Positions 26,631 to 33,898 of a stretch of 53,155 nt of DNA are shown here, in pieces (positions within the stretch are counted from its first letter, which is position 1; each line of letters opens with the position of its first letter). This DNA is from Lentisphaerota bacterium (lineage in GTDB: Bacteria; Verrucomicrobiota; Lentisphaeria; Victivallales; Victivallaceae). The notes beneath the pieces are model-generated. The model ran no database searches. It saw only the letters and a program-made list of their open reading frames with translations, and had not been told where the DNA came from. The stretch spans positions 1 to 53,155 of the forward strand of contig SUVY01000012.1 of NCBI GenBank assembly GCA_015061775.1. Reading direction: 5' to 3'. The position numbers and the translations under genes were made by a program.

Positions 26631-27803
26631 ATGAAATCTGTGCATTATGATGTCGCTGTTTGCGGTGCAGGAGTCGCCGGAGCCGCAGCCGCCATTTCTG
26701 CCGCAAGGCAGGGAGCAAAGACCGTACTCATCGAAAAACAATGTCTGCTGGGAGGATTGGCGACATCCGGATTGATCTATATTTACCTTCCGCTGTGCGA
26801 CGGCTACGGAAATCAGGTGATTTACGGAGTTTCCGAAGAGATGCTCAAGCGGTGTGTGGAATACGGTCCGTTTGATGTGCCGGAGCAATGGGGCGGTCCT
26901 CAGGGCGGCTATCCCGGTTGTGCTGAGGCTGAAAAAGGCCGTTATGCCTGTTGTTTCTCGCCTGCCGGATTTTCCCTTACTCTGGATAAAATGCTCGAAG
27001 AGTCCGGAGTGGACTTATGGCTTGACACCACCGTGATCGACGTGAGCAAAAACAATAACGCAGTCACAGCTCTTACGGTATTCAACTCCTCCGGAAAAAT
27101 CGAAATCACCAGCGGCTGTTTCGTCGATGCCACGGGCGGAGCTTATGCTGTACAGATGGCTGGAGGAAAAATCCACCGTAGCCCCAATCTGGTGACTCCG
27201 TGGGTGATCGAGATGGCTGATGACCCCTCATTTTTCCATTTTACCGAATCTTTGCATGTCAAGGGCAGATGGGATGGTTTGATGGGAAACAACAGCACTA
27301 TTCCCGTATGTCCTGACTGCAGCAGCGGAAAGGCAGTAACCGATTTTGTCCGTCAGGGATGGCAATTCATACGCAACCGCTATGATAAAAACAAAACCTC
27401 TGAAGAAAAAAAGAAAAATTACCCTGTGCATCTCGCCGCCATGCCTCAGCTGCGTAAAATCGGAAGCATTGACGCATTGAAGATTTTGAAAGACGAAGAC
27501 CGCGGACAATGTTTTGAAGACTCCATAGGCAAGACAGGAGATTGGAGAAACCCTGCTCCCATCTGGGACACTCCTTACCGCGCACTGGTTCCGCGTGATG
27601 TTGACAACATCCTCGCCGCCGGACGCTGTATCGGAACTCTGGATGACGCATGGGAGGTTTACCGTGTCATTCCCACCGCCGCGATGACCGGAGAGGCCGC
27701 CGGAGTTGCCGCCGCAATGTGTGCAGATCAACATATCACTCCGTCAAAACTCGATGTAAAAAGATTGCAGCAGACTTTGGCTGCTGTCAGAAAAAATGCC
27801 TGA
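26631..27803 (+). CDS. FAD-dependent oxidoreductase
   Basis: 390 aa, cytoplasmic. The Rossmann start is VAVCGAGVAGAAAAISAARQGAKTVLIE, followed by CLLGGLATSG. VDATGGAYAVQMAGG and the C-terminal VDNILAAGRCIGTLDDAWEVYRVIPTAAMTGEAAGVAA complete the FAD_oxidored pattern. It is the same family as 10179-11399. The substrate is unknown, perhaps a sugar or sugar derivative from the glycan cluster. AGGAA precedes the ATG. It is separated from the previous gene by repeat copy A, which may place an RNA hairpin between them. Confidence 0.88.
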   Translation: MKSVHYDVAVCGAGVAGAAAAISAARQGAKTVLIEKQCLLGGLATSGLIYIYLPLCDGYGNQVIYGVSEEMLKRCVEYGPFDVPEQWGGPQGGYPGCAEAEKGRYACCFSPAGFSLTLDKMLEESGVDLWLDTTVIDVSKNNNAVTALTVFNSSGKIEITSGCFVDATGGAYAVQMAGGKIHRSPNLVTPWVIEMADDPSFFHFTESLHVKGRWDGLMGNNSTIPVCPDCSSGKAVTDFVRQGWQFIRNRYDKNKTSEEKKKNYPVHLAAMPQLRKIGSIDALKILKDEDRGQCFEDSIGKTGDWRNPAPIWDTPYRALVPRDVDNILAAGRCIGTLDDAWEVYRVIPTAAMTGEAAGVAAAMCADQHITPSKLDVKRLQQTLAAVRKNA

Positions 27804-27855
27804 ACGTAAAAACAGGACAGAAAATCATCCATTATAAATAGAAAAAACTGTTATT

Positions 27856-29046
27856 ATGAAAAAGCATCTCTTCATTTTTACATTGCTTACATCAGCTGCG
27901 GTTGTACTGCTTGGAGGCTGTATCTGTAAAGATAACTCATCGGAAAAATCTGCGGTCATCACCGGCAAAAAACTCAAAACCGGATTCTATGTCGATGATG
28001 GAAGCCGCGGAAATGGAGCTTTCACATGGGCGCAGCTTCTGTTTTACTCCCCGCAGCTTGAAGTTACTCTTCTTGACGGCAAAGATATCCGCGACGGCAA
28101 ACTCGACAACCTTGACTTGCTGGTCGTTCCTGGAGGCTCAGGCGACTTGCAGCTGGCTTCTTTGCAGGATAGCGGAAGAAAAAAAGTCCGGGATTTCGTG
28201 CGCAACGGCGGAGCTTATGTCGGTGTTTGTGCCGGATTTCACAGCGCGCTTGCGAACGAAGGATATCTCCAGATAATGCCCTACAAACACCGCAGGGATA
28301 TCGCAGGTACTGCGGCGGTGCTTCCGGTCGTCATCTCAAAAGAGGGAGCGTCTATGCTCGGAATAAAACCCGGAAGACATTATGTCAGATACAATCTTGG
28401 TCCGATCTCGATTCCCGCCCAATGGAGCAGCGGGAAAGCCAAAACGCTGGGCATTTATCAAAGCAGTATCGGCTATCCGGGCAAACCAGATGTCAACTTT
28501 TACGGAGCTCCGGCATTGATTTACGGAACCTTCGGCAAAGGTAAAGTTATCGCCGCAAGTTTCCATCCTGAGTCAAATGTAACATCTCATCCGCTGGCGT
28601 TGGGGTGCATTTATGCAGTCACCGGAATCAAACCGGCTCCGGTTTTTCCCAAGCGCAATTACCGTCCGGTAAGAGTTGCCTTCTGGACTCCGAACACGGT
28701 AGGAAAAGCTCCGATGTTGAGGATGCTTGAACTTGACCGTCATCCGGATATCGATCTTATGCTGGCAGGAAAAGCTGATCTTAACGCCGGAATACTCGAT
28801 CACGTAGATGTATTGGTAATTCCGGACGCCTTCGACAACAAAAATATCGACTTTGCCAAAAGCAACGCTTCCGCGCTGACCGCTTTTATGGATAAAGGAG
28901 GGAAATTGCTGGTTTCAGGAGTCGAAGCCAAAGCATTTCCCAAACACAAAAATCTGGTAGAAATTCCCGCCGGAAAGAGTTTCGTAAATGAAGCTCTTAA
29001 AAAACCCGGTTACTCTCCACTCTCAACGGTCGCGGACTGCAATTAA
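27856..29046 (+). CDS. Lipoprotein with glutaminase-like (BPL-N/ThuA-like) domain
   Basis: 396 aa. The lipobox LLGGC gives a lipidated Cys near residue 22. The main domain matches the biotin-protein-ligase N-terminal/class I glutamine-amidotransferase-like fold: LDLLVVPGGSGDLQL, FVRNGGAYVGVCAGFHSAL (nucleophile-elbow Cys in VCAG), and GKGKVIAASFHPESN. A second, similar lobe follows (about 275-380: HVDVLVIPDA...FMDKGGKLLVSG). The function is unknown; related domains sit next to glycoside catabolism genes. It follows the FAD oxidoreductase by 52 bp and ends just before a repeat cluster. Confidence 0.8.
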   Translation: MKKHLFIFTLLTSAAVVLLGGCICKDNSSEKSAVITGKKLKTGFYVDDGSRGNGAFTWAQLLFYSPQLEVTLLDGKDIRDGKLDNLDLLVVPGGSGDLQLASLQDSGRKKVRDFVRNGGAYVGVCAGFHSALANEGYLQIMPYKHRRDIAGTAAVLPVVISKEGASMLGIKPGRHYVRYNLGPISIPAQWSSGKAKTLGIYQSSIGYPGKPDVNFYGAPALIYGTFGKGKVIAASFHPESNVTSHPLALGCIYAVTGIKPAPVFPKRNYRPVRVAFWTPNTVGKAPMLRMLELDRHPDIDLMLAGKADLNAGILDHVDVLVIPDAFDNKNIDFAKSNASALTAFMDKGGKLLVSGVEAKAFPKHKNLVEIPAGKSFVNEALKKPGYSPLSTVADCN

Positions 29047-29055
29047 AGAAGAGCT

Positions 29056-29085
29056 CTGCTCCCGGTAAGGGTCGGTAAAAGTAAA
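29056..29085 (+). repeat. Degenerate left end of dispersed TIR repeat
   Basis: CTGCTCCCGGTAAGGGTCGGTAAAAGTAAA-type sequence recalls the left end TGTTCCCGACAAAGGTAGG...AAAAGTAAA with several changes. It lies 10 bp after the lipoprotein stop and directly abuts the inverted copy that follows. Confidence 0.55.
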
Positions 29086-29090
29086 GGCTT

Positions 29091-29238
29091 TGTTCCTGAT
29101 ATGGGTAGATGATGTGGGGGAAGGGCGAAACTTCTTTTCACGAGAAAAGAAGTTTCGCCCTTCCCCCACGCCCCCAACCCACTTCAAGAAAAGCGGAAAA
29201 ACTTTTTTATTTACTTTTACCTACCTTTGTCGGGAACA
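29091..29238 (-). repeat. Inverted copy of dispersed TIR repeat
   Basis: Reads as the element in reverse: TGTTCCTGATATGGG..., the CTTCTTTTC/GAAAAGAAG hairpin flanked by GGGGGAAGGGCG and CGCCCTTCCCCC, then the left arm ending TCGGGAACA. It is 148 bp, shorter than the full copies because the AAGCCGA hairpin is absent. It lies between the lipoprotein gene and the decayed gene at 29269. Confidence 0.85.
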
Positions 29239-29268
29239 GAACCAAAGTAAATAAAAAGATGATTTTAT

Positions 29269-30074
29269 TCAGGATGTTGCGGAGCAAGCTGCTCCTGTCA
29301 ATCCTCCGGATGAACTCAACTTCATGTCTGTTTCGATCAGCAGAGGAATGGTTTCGTTTTTCTGTATGACAAATCCAACATTTCTGCCCGACAAATCTGC
29401 GGAAACACCGTTGAGGATCCTGCCGCTTTCCAAAGGCAGTTCAATGATGACTTTCTGCTCTTTTTCCGCCAGGGAAGTGAATACTGCCAGCATGATCCCT
29501 TCTCCGCGAAGAAGCGAAAATACTATCTCATTTCCCTGTTTGATCCGGATTTCCGGCAACACTCCGTTTGCGGCGGCAAATCCGGGCAGAAATGCGGAGA
29601 GATCCGACTCCGGATTGGCAGAAAGATACGTTCCCCACAACTCGGCAATTCCTTTTCCGTAACGGTTGCGGACAGCCGCGGGATATCCATTGCACCAGGC
29701 AAGAATTTCAGCCGCCGCATCCGCTTTGAGCCGTTGGATTTCCCGATACGGTTTTACGGAGGAACCGTCTTGGCAAATCAACCGGTCATTTTCGCGCGGC
29801 GCAACTTCGTCGATTTCACGGCAGCCGAAAACCCTGTCCAGACCATTGCCCGGAACCGTATTGCGGAGATAGTAATGTTTGTCAAACAATCCGCATCTGC
29901 CGTCCGCCCAGACTGCACCGCCGCTGCGGACAAAGTTTTCGATCGCTTCGGCTGTTTCCGGGGCAATCAATCGAACATGCGGCAGAATCAGCACGCGGTT
30001 TTTCCGGAGCAGCATCCGCTGAGCAATACACAGAAAACCGAGGTAAGCAGCCATAACACAGTTGTTTTATACAT
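29269..30074 (-). pseudogene. Decayed lipoprotein/beta-galactosidase-like gene fragment
   Basis: Two reading frames make up one broken gene. An ATG at 30074 with a strong AAAAGGAAAAC site opens a lipoprotein signal (LWLLTSVFCVLLSGC) that stops at 29988 after 28 codons. In another frame, 29269-30054 reads like the late part of a GH42-type beta-galactosidase: VLILPHVRLIAPETAEAIENFVRSGGAVWADGR..., the A4/trimerisation domain, plus the C-terminal beta domain (about 235 aa). The catalytic barrel is absent. The arrangement fits a deletion joining a signal peptide to the domain end out of frame. A short functional gene with programmed frameshift seems less likely. Confidence 0.65.
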
Positions 30075-30318
30075 TTGATGTTTTCCTTTTCATGTAACTT
30101 TATTTATGATGAAAAATTGAAAAAACTTTACGAGATAATTTCTTCATTTAACTGTTAAAATAACAATACAATATAGGTATTACAAGCAGAGAACTCTCAT
30201 TTTTTTCATTTTCTAATAAAATGGTTTAACACTGTTCATGATAGGACAGAGTCTTATCTGCAAAGCAATACCTTGAACTGCTCAAATTAATATAACTCAA
30301 GTTTCAGGAATTAAAAGC

Positions 30319-30453
30319 ATGCGCGATAAAAAAACCGCAGAATACAAAAGCTTTGCAAGAGTGCTTGCAATAATCGGAATGCAGTATATATTATCGACAA
30401 TATGCCCCGAAAAGCGGTTTCAGGGCAAAAAAAACGCACCAACGTGCGTTTGA
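30319..30453 (+). CDS. Possible 44-aa small ORF
   Basis: An ATG at 30319 with AGGA about 10 nt upstream opens 44 codons (start MRDKKTAEYKSF, stop at 30451). It has one mildly hydrophobic segment (FARVLAIIGMQYIL). No family is recognised, and its end lies on the hairpin of a minus-strand terminator. It is listed because it is the only candidate in the 460-bp gap 30075-30535, which is otherwise A/T-rich and empty. Confidence 0.15.
   Translation: MRDKKTAEYKSFARVLAIIGMQYILSTICPEKRFQGKKNAPTCV
30426..30451 (-). terminator. Intrinsic terminator after the LVIVD gene
   Basis: AAACGCAC-caac-GTGCGTTT, perfect 8-bp stem, with eight T on the minus strand. It lies 85 bp downstream of the LVIVD gene. Confidence 0.85.
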
Positions 30454-30535
30454 CCTTGCGATCAACGATTTGAATAAATTTTTATTTGAACTCGCAGTGC
30501 AGTTTTATAGGGGTCTCAAACTGAAACGGGCAACA

Positions 30536-32479
30536 TCACTTCTCAAAGTAAATGCCGTTTGACCATGCAGGTATGTACGCTTTGCCGCGGTAGAATAATG
30601 CTCTTCCCGTAACAGTAAAACTCAAATCATAATGCCGTTCGGGCAGCTCTTTGAAACATTTTCCGTCAAAGTTGAAGAAACTGATCTCACCGTTCCGCCT
30701 GTCGCTGACAACTGCGGTATTGCCGTCGGAAGTCGGTATTCCGCTTACAAGCGGATACATCGGAATCGGCTTCGGATTTTCAGGCTCAGCAGGATCAAGG
30801 CACAGCACTCCTTTTCGGGTGATAAGATAGAATTTGCCGCCGATTTCAGTAATGCCGTTGTTTTGATGACTGCAGCGGCGGAACTCCTCTGAAAGCGCTG
30901 ACGTCTCTGTGAAATTTTCCGCATCGTACCAGCGCGGAAACACGCTGTGCCAGTTGACAGGAAAAAGTCCGTTCACGCTTCTTTCTGGCAGCATATCGTG
31001 GTAAAGCATTCCGCCGCCGCGGAAACTCGGCGTGATCGGCCGCGGATTTTCAGGGTCGCGGAGATCCCACATTTTGAAATAGACTCCCCTGCCTGCAACG
31101 CAAAGTGTCGTACCGAAAAGACGCAGCTGCAGAAACGGCATATTTTCCACAACATCGGCGGAACTCAAAAGCACTCCCGTCTCGCGGTCATAGATTTTCA
31201 ATTCACTCTCAGCAGCGACAATCAGCAGTTTTTCTGAAACAGCGCAATCCATGGCAAGTCCTGAAAACTGCCGCTGCAGAATCGGAGTACCATCTTCAGA
31301 AAGTCTGAACTCTTTCACTCCGGCAGGACCGCAGGCGGCATACAAAGTTGACTCCAGACGGGCAAGGCTCCAGACAAAGCCCTCCAGCGGCAGATTGCTC
31401 AATCCATTAACTTCTGGAGGAATTGACTCCATGACAACAGCTTGCGGCACTTCGCTTTTTTCAGGTGTGATTATTTGCGCCCTGTTGTTTTTAAAGCAGT
31501 AAAGCCCTGTTTTATCTCCCGAAACATAAACAACTTTATTGCCGACCGCAATCTGAGAAACAGCATCGTCAGGAATTTGCAGGTTTTCAAGAATCACAGG
31601 ATTGCTTTTATCGCTGATATCCGCAACATACACACCGTTGGCACAGTCGGCGGCAAAAGCGGTGTTTCCGGAAACATGCACCGACCACCAGTCGGGATAC
31701 CGTTTGTTGTCGTTTCTGAATTTGACTTTGCCTGTGAGAATCGGTTTTTCGGGATCAGAAATATCAAAGATTTCCAATCCGCGCCCTTCGCCTTTACCGT
31801 ATGAATCAGCTCCGGGAGCATCTATGCCTGTTGAAGAATAAAGATATTTGCCACAAACCGTAACTCCGTCGCCGTAGCCGCCGAGCGAACTCTTGGAAAT
31901 AATGCGCGGATTGCTCAAATCGCTGACATCGCCGATCAGCACCTCGCATGCCGCCCAGTCGCCGATTGCGATTTTGTCCCTGCCGAAAAACGCGGCAGAT
32001 TGCGCTTCGCTTGTACGGAGCAAACTCAAAGAACGTACCGCAAGCGGATCGCTGATATCAAAAAACTCAACTCCGTAAATCCGCAGAGTTACCGCCAGCA
32101 CATTGCCTGACACCGCCAATCCGGTGGCAAGTTCAGCAGGATAAAAGCGGTTGATCTCCCGCGGAGCCGTCGGATTTTCCAGCGAAAACACCTGAACGCC
32201 CAGCGCGCGGCAACTCAAATATAAACACTCTCCGGCCTTTACCATCTGACGGCTGCCCGCGGCATTTGTCTGACTGAGCAATTTGGGTTCATCAGGCGTT
32301 GAAACATCAAAGGTGCAAAGTTTACCCTGTACCACCGCATAAAGACAGTTTCCGGATAAAAGCATAGCTCCCGCCTCACCGCAAGCAAACTTTTTCAAAC
32401 CTTCTCTCGAACGCCAATTAAAAATTTTGTCCAAAAATCTGCGAACAGAATATATCACAGAAAAATGATTGCTTTTCAT
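30536..32479 (-). CDS. LVIVD-repeat beta-propeller protein
   Basis: 647 aa with many LVIVD-type repeats, each with a 'yly...vFDiSdPe.P' core: FDVSTPDEPKLL, FSLENPTAPREI, FDISDPLAVRSL, FDISDPEKPILTG, ADISDKSNPVIL, WDLRDPENPRPI. These fold into beta-propellers and are usually extracytoplasmic binding modules. No clear signal peptide or anchor is visible at the N-terminus. The start has a weak ribosome site. The function is unknown. It stands alone between the tRNA cluster and a terminator. Confidence 0.85.
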   Translation of the reverse strand: MKSNHFSVIYSVRRFLDKIFNWRSREGLKKFACGEAGAMLLSGNCLYAVVQGKLCTFDVSTPDEPKLLSQTNAAGSRQMVKAGECLYLSCRALGVQVFSLENPTAPREINRFYPAELATGLAVSGNVLAVTLRIYGVEFFDISDPLAVRSLSLLRTSEAQSAAFFGRDKIAIGDWAACEVLIGDVSDLSNPRIISKSSLGGYGDGVTVCGKYLYSSTGIDAPGADSYGKGEGRGLEIFDISDPEKPILTGKVKFRNDNKRYPDWWSVHVSGNTAFAADCANGVYVADISDKSNPVILENLQIPDDAVSQIAVGNKVVYVSGDKTGLYCFKNNRAQIITPEKSEVPQAVVMESIPPEVNGLSNLPLEGFVWSLARLESTLYAACGPAGVKEFRLSEDGTPILQRQFSGLAMDCAVSEKLLIVAAESELKIYDRETGVLLSSADVVENMPFLQLRLFGTTLCVAGRGVYFKMWDLRDPENPRPITPSFRGGGMLYHDMLPERSVNGLFPVNWHSVFPRWYDAENFTETSALSEEFRRCSHQNNGITEIGGKFYLITRKGVLCLDPAEPENPKPIPMYPLVSGIPTSDGNTAVVSDRRNGEISFFNFDGKCFKELPERHYDLSFTVTGRALFYRGKAYIPAWSNGIYFEK

Positions 32480-32636
32480 AGCCTAAAAATATTCCCCGCC
32501 ATTGGCGCCGACTGTCACCACATATTTACCATATGGATACGGTATTTAATTCTTCAAATACTCCGGTCTAATATATCGCTGCACCGCCGTTTTGTCAAAT
32601 TCAACACAATAATCCTTGCCAACTGAATTTTTGCGC

Positions 32637-32667
32637 AAAAAAAGACCATTGCGTTTGCAATGGTCTT
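32637..32667 (-). terminator. Perfect 11-bp terminator hairpin
   Basis: AAGACCATTGC-gttt-GCAATGGTCTT, followed on the minus strand by seven T. It is the second terminator after the tRNA array and lies upstream of the LVIVD gene. Confidence 0.85.
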
Positions 32668-32677
32668 GAACTTTAAA

Positions 32678-32802
32678 ATGGTGGGGGGAGATGGATTGCC
32701 CTCGCTTCGCTCACGCACATCGCTCCGCGCTGTCGAACCAGATGTTTCGACTCCACGCTGCTTCGCATCGTTCACGGTTTGCACCGTGATCTCCTCCACC
32801 AT
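32678..32802 (-). other. Structured tRNA-Tyr-end duplication between two terminators
   Basis: 125 bp. Its plus-strand left end, ATGGTGGGGGGAGATGGATT, differs by one base from the tRNA-Tyr 3' end at 32844-32863. Its two ends also form an imperfect inverted repeat (ATGGTGG/CCACCAT, then GGAGAT/ATCTCC). The interior holds hairpins CACGGT/ACCGTG and TCGAA/TTCGA. It does not fold as a normal tRNA by eye. It may be a tRNA remnant, a small mobile-element scar or a structured RNA. It accounts for most of the 365-bp gap between the LVIVD gene and the tRNAs. Confidence 0.5.
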
Positions 32803-32805
32803 TGC

Positions 32806-32832
32806 AAAAAAAAAAGCACCCCGCTGAGGTGC
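32806..32832 (-). terminator. Terminator of the tRNA operon
   Basis: GCACC...GGTGC hairpin followed by ten T on the minus strand, 14 bp after the tRNA-Tyr 3' end. Confidence 0.85.
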
Positions 32833-32845
32833 ATTGTTTTTGAGA

Positions 32846-32930
32846 TGGTGGTGGGAGATGGATTCGAACCATCGAAAGACGTGCTAGCAGATTTACAGTC
32901 TGCCCCCTTTGGCCGCTCGGGAATCCCACC
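32846..32930 (-). tRNA. tRNA-Tyr(GTA)
   Basis: 85 nt with a long variable arm. The acceptor GGTGGGA pairs with TCCCACC, discriminator A, CCA encoded. Anticodon GTA in the loop of GCAGACTGTAAATCTGC. GGTTCGAATCC T-arm. Third in the Leu-Gly-Tyr array. Confidence 0.95.
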
Positions 32931-32939
32931 ATAAAAAAA

Positions 32940-33013
32940 TGGAGCGGGTAAGGGGGGTCGAACCCCTCTAACCAGCTTGGAAGGCTGGTGCACAGCCGAT
33001 ATGCCATACCCGC
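32940..33013 (-). tRNA. tRNA-Gly(TCC)
   Basis: 74 nt. Acceptor GCGGGTA/TACCCGC, discriminator T, encoded CCA. The anticodon stem CCAGC/GCTGG encloses CTTCCAA, giving TCC. Lies 15 nt after tRNA-Leu and 9 nt before tRNA-Tyr. Confidence 0.95.
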
Positions 33014-33028
33014 TTATTTAATATATTT

Positions 33029-33113
33029 TGGTACCGACGGTGGGAGTCGAACCCACAATCCTTGCGGAACACGGACCTGAACCGTGCGCGTCTGCCAATT
33101 CCGCCACGTCGGC
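33029..33113 (-). tRNA. tRNA-Leu(CAG)
   Basis: 85 nt with a long variable arm. Acceptor GCCGACG/CGTCGGT (one G-U), discriminator A, encoded CCA. Anticodon stem CACGG/CCGTG encloses TTCAGGT, giving CAG. Confidence 0.95.
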
Positions 33114-33157
33114 GTCAATCAACCCGCGTAAACCGTACTCCGGTCTGCGCATTTAAT

Positions 33158-33185
33158 AATATAGCGCAACTTTTTCACTTTTCAA
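33158..33185 (-). promoter_or_regulatory. Promoter of the tRNA Leu-Gly-Tyr operon
   Basis: Minus strand: -35 TTGAAA (33185-33180), 16-bp spacer, -10 TATATT (33163-33158). The -35 lies in the box CACTTGAAAAGTG, shared with the tRNA-Asp promoter. Confidence 0.65.
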
Positions 33186-33245
33186 GTGACTTTTACGCCT
33201 TTTTTTGCCATTTTCAGCCAGACGCAACTGAATCTAACAAAAAAA

Positions 33246-33322
33246 TGGCGAGAGAGACGGGACTCGAACCCGCAACATCCACCGTGACAGGGTGGCACTC
33301 TAACCAATTGAGCTACTCCCCC
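33246..33322 (-). tRNA. tRNA-Asp(GTC)
   Basis: 77 nt. Acceptor GGGGGAG/CTCTCTC with two G-U pairs, discriminator G, encoded CCA. Anticodon stem CCACC/GGTGG encloses CTGTCAC, giving GTC. GGTTCGAGTCC T-arm. It has its own promoter (33355-33383), and no terminator separates it from the next tRNA. Confidence 0.95.
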
Positions 33323-33354
33323 GCATCAATCCTCATCGGACTTGCGATGTATAA

Positions 33355-33383
33355 AATATATCCTCTTTCGATACACTTTTCAA
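33355..33383 (-). promoter_or_regulatory. Promoter of tRNA-Asp
   Basis: Minus strand: -35 TTGAAA (33383-33378), 17-bp spacer, -10 TATATT (33360-33355). The -35 is in ACTTGAAAAGTG, as in the tRNA-Leu promoter. Confidence 0.65.
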
Positions 33384-33428
33384 GTCGTTTTCCGGATTTT
33401 TTTGCATTTTTTTCGTTTTTTTGCTGTT

Positions 33429-33713
33429 TTATGCCTCTTTTCCGGCTTTCGCAGCTGATGCAAGACGGTGCTTATAGTAGAGCGTCAGCACCAAATCGGT
33501 TCCGACCATAAGCAAATTCAGCGCATATATGAAGATCACCCAGTCGTAATGCACGGTCAATTTGTGAATAATTCCTGCAACATAGCCTCCAAATATAAGA
33601 AAAAGAAAAACCAGACTCTTGCCCGCAGGATTTTTTGTCCTGACAGTTTTTATGATCTGCATCGGCCAACTGAATCCAAATGCAAACATCATCAATGCTT
33701 CCCAAATGCCCAT
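33429..33713 (-). CDS. Small PQ-loop/SemiSWEET-like membrane protein
   Basis: 94 aa from the ATG at 33713 (AAAGGAG 7 nt upstream); the longer frame to 33752 lacks a ribosome site. Three hydrophobic segments are visible: ALMMFAFGFSWPMQII, LVFLFLIFGGYVAGIIH and WVIFIYALNLLMVGTDLVL. The PQ-like motif PMQ with downstream KTVRTKNPAGKS is as in SemiSWEET/PQ-loop half-transporters, which act as dimers for small sugars. A transport role is inference. It stands alone between tRNA-Asp and the rhamnosidase gene. Confidence 0.75.
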   Translation of the reverse strand: MGIWEALMMFAFGFSWPMQIIKTVRTKNPAGKSLVFLFLIFGGYVAGIIHKLTVHYDWVIFIYALNLLMVGTDLVLTLYYKHRLASAAKAGKEA

Positions 33714-33824
33714 GATTTTCTCCTTTTTGTTGTCTTGTATGGTGCAATTCATATACTATACATAAAAAAAGCTGTTATTACAAATCAACTCTGAATAATT
33801 TCCGCCAAGTCTGCACGCTTCAGA

Positions 33825-33854
33825 TTGACAAAACTCTTTGGAAAGATATATTAT
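33825..33854 (+). promoter_or_regulatory. Promoter of the GH78-like gene
   Basis: Consensus -35 TTGACA (33825-33830), with -10 TATATT (33847-33852, 16-bp spacer) or TATTAT (33849-33854, 18-bp spacer), about 45 bp upstream of the start codon. Confidence 0.65.
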
Positions 33855-33898
33855 GCATAAGATGATGTTTTATATTTTCTATTACCGCGAGGCAGTAT

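Noticed and set aside
32554-33007. Open frames through the tRNA cluster and the structured element
   Set aside because: They run through tRNA sequences, terminator hairpins and the duplicated tRNA end, so they are not protein genes.
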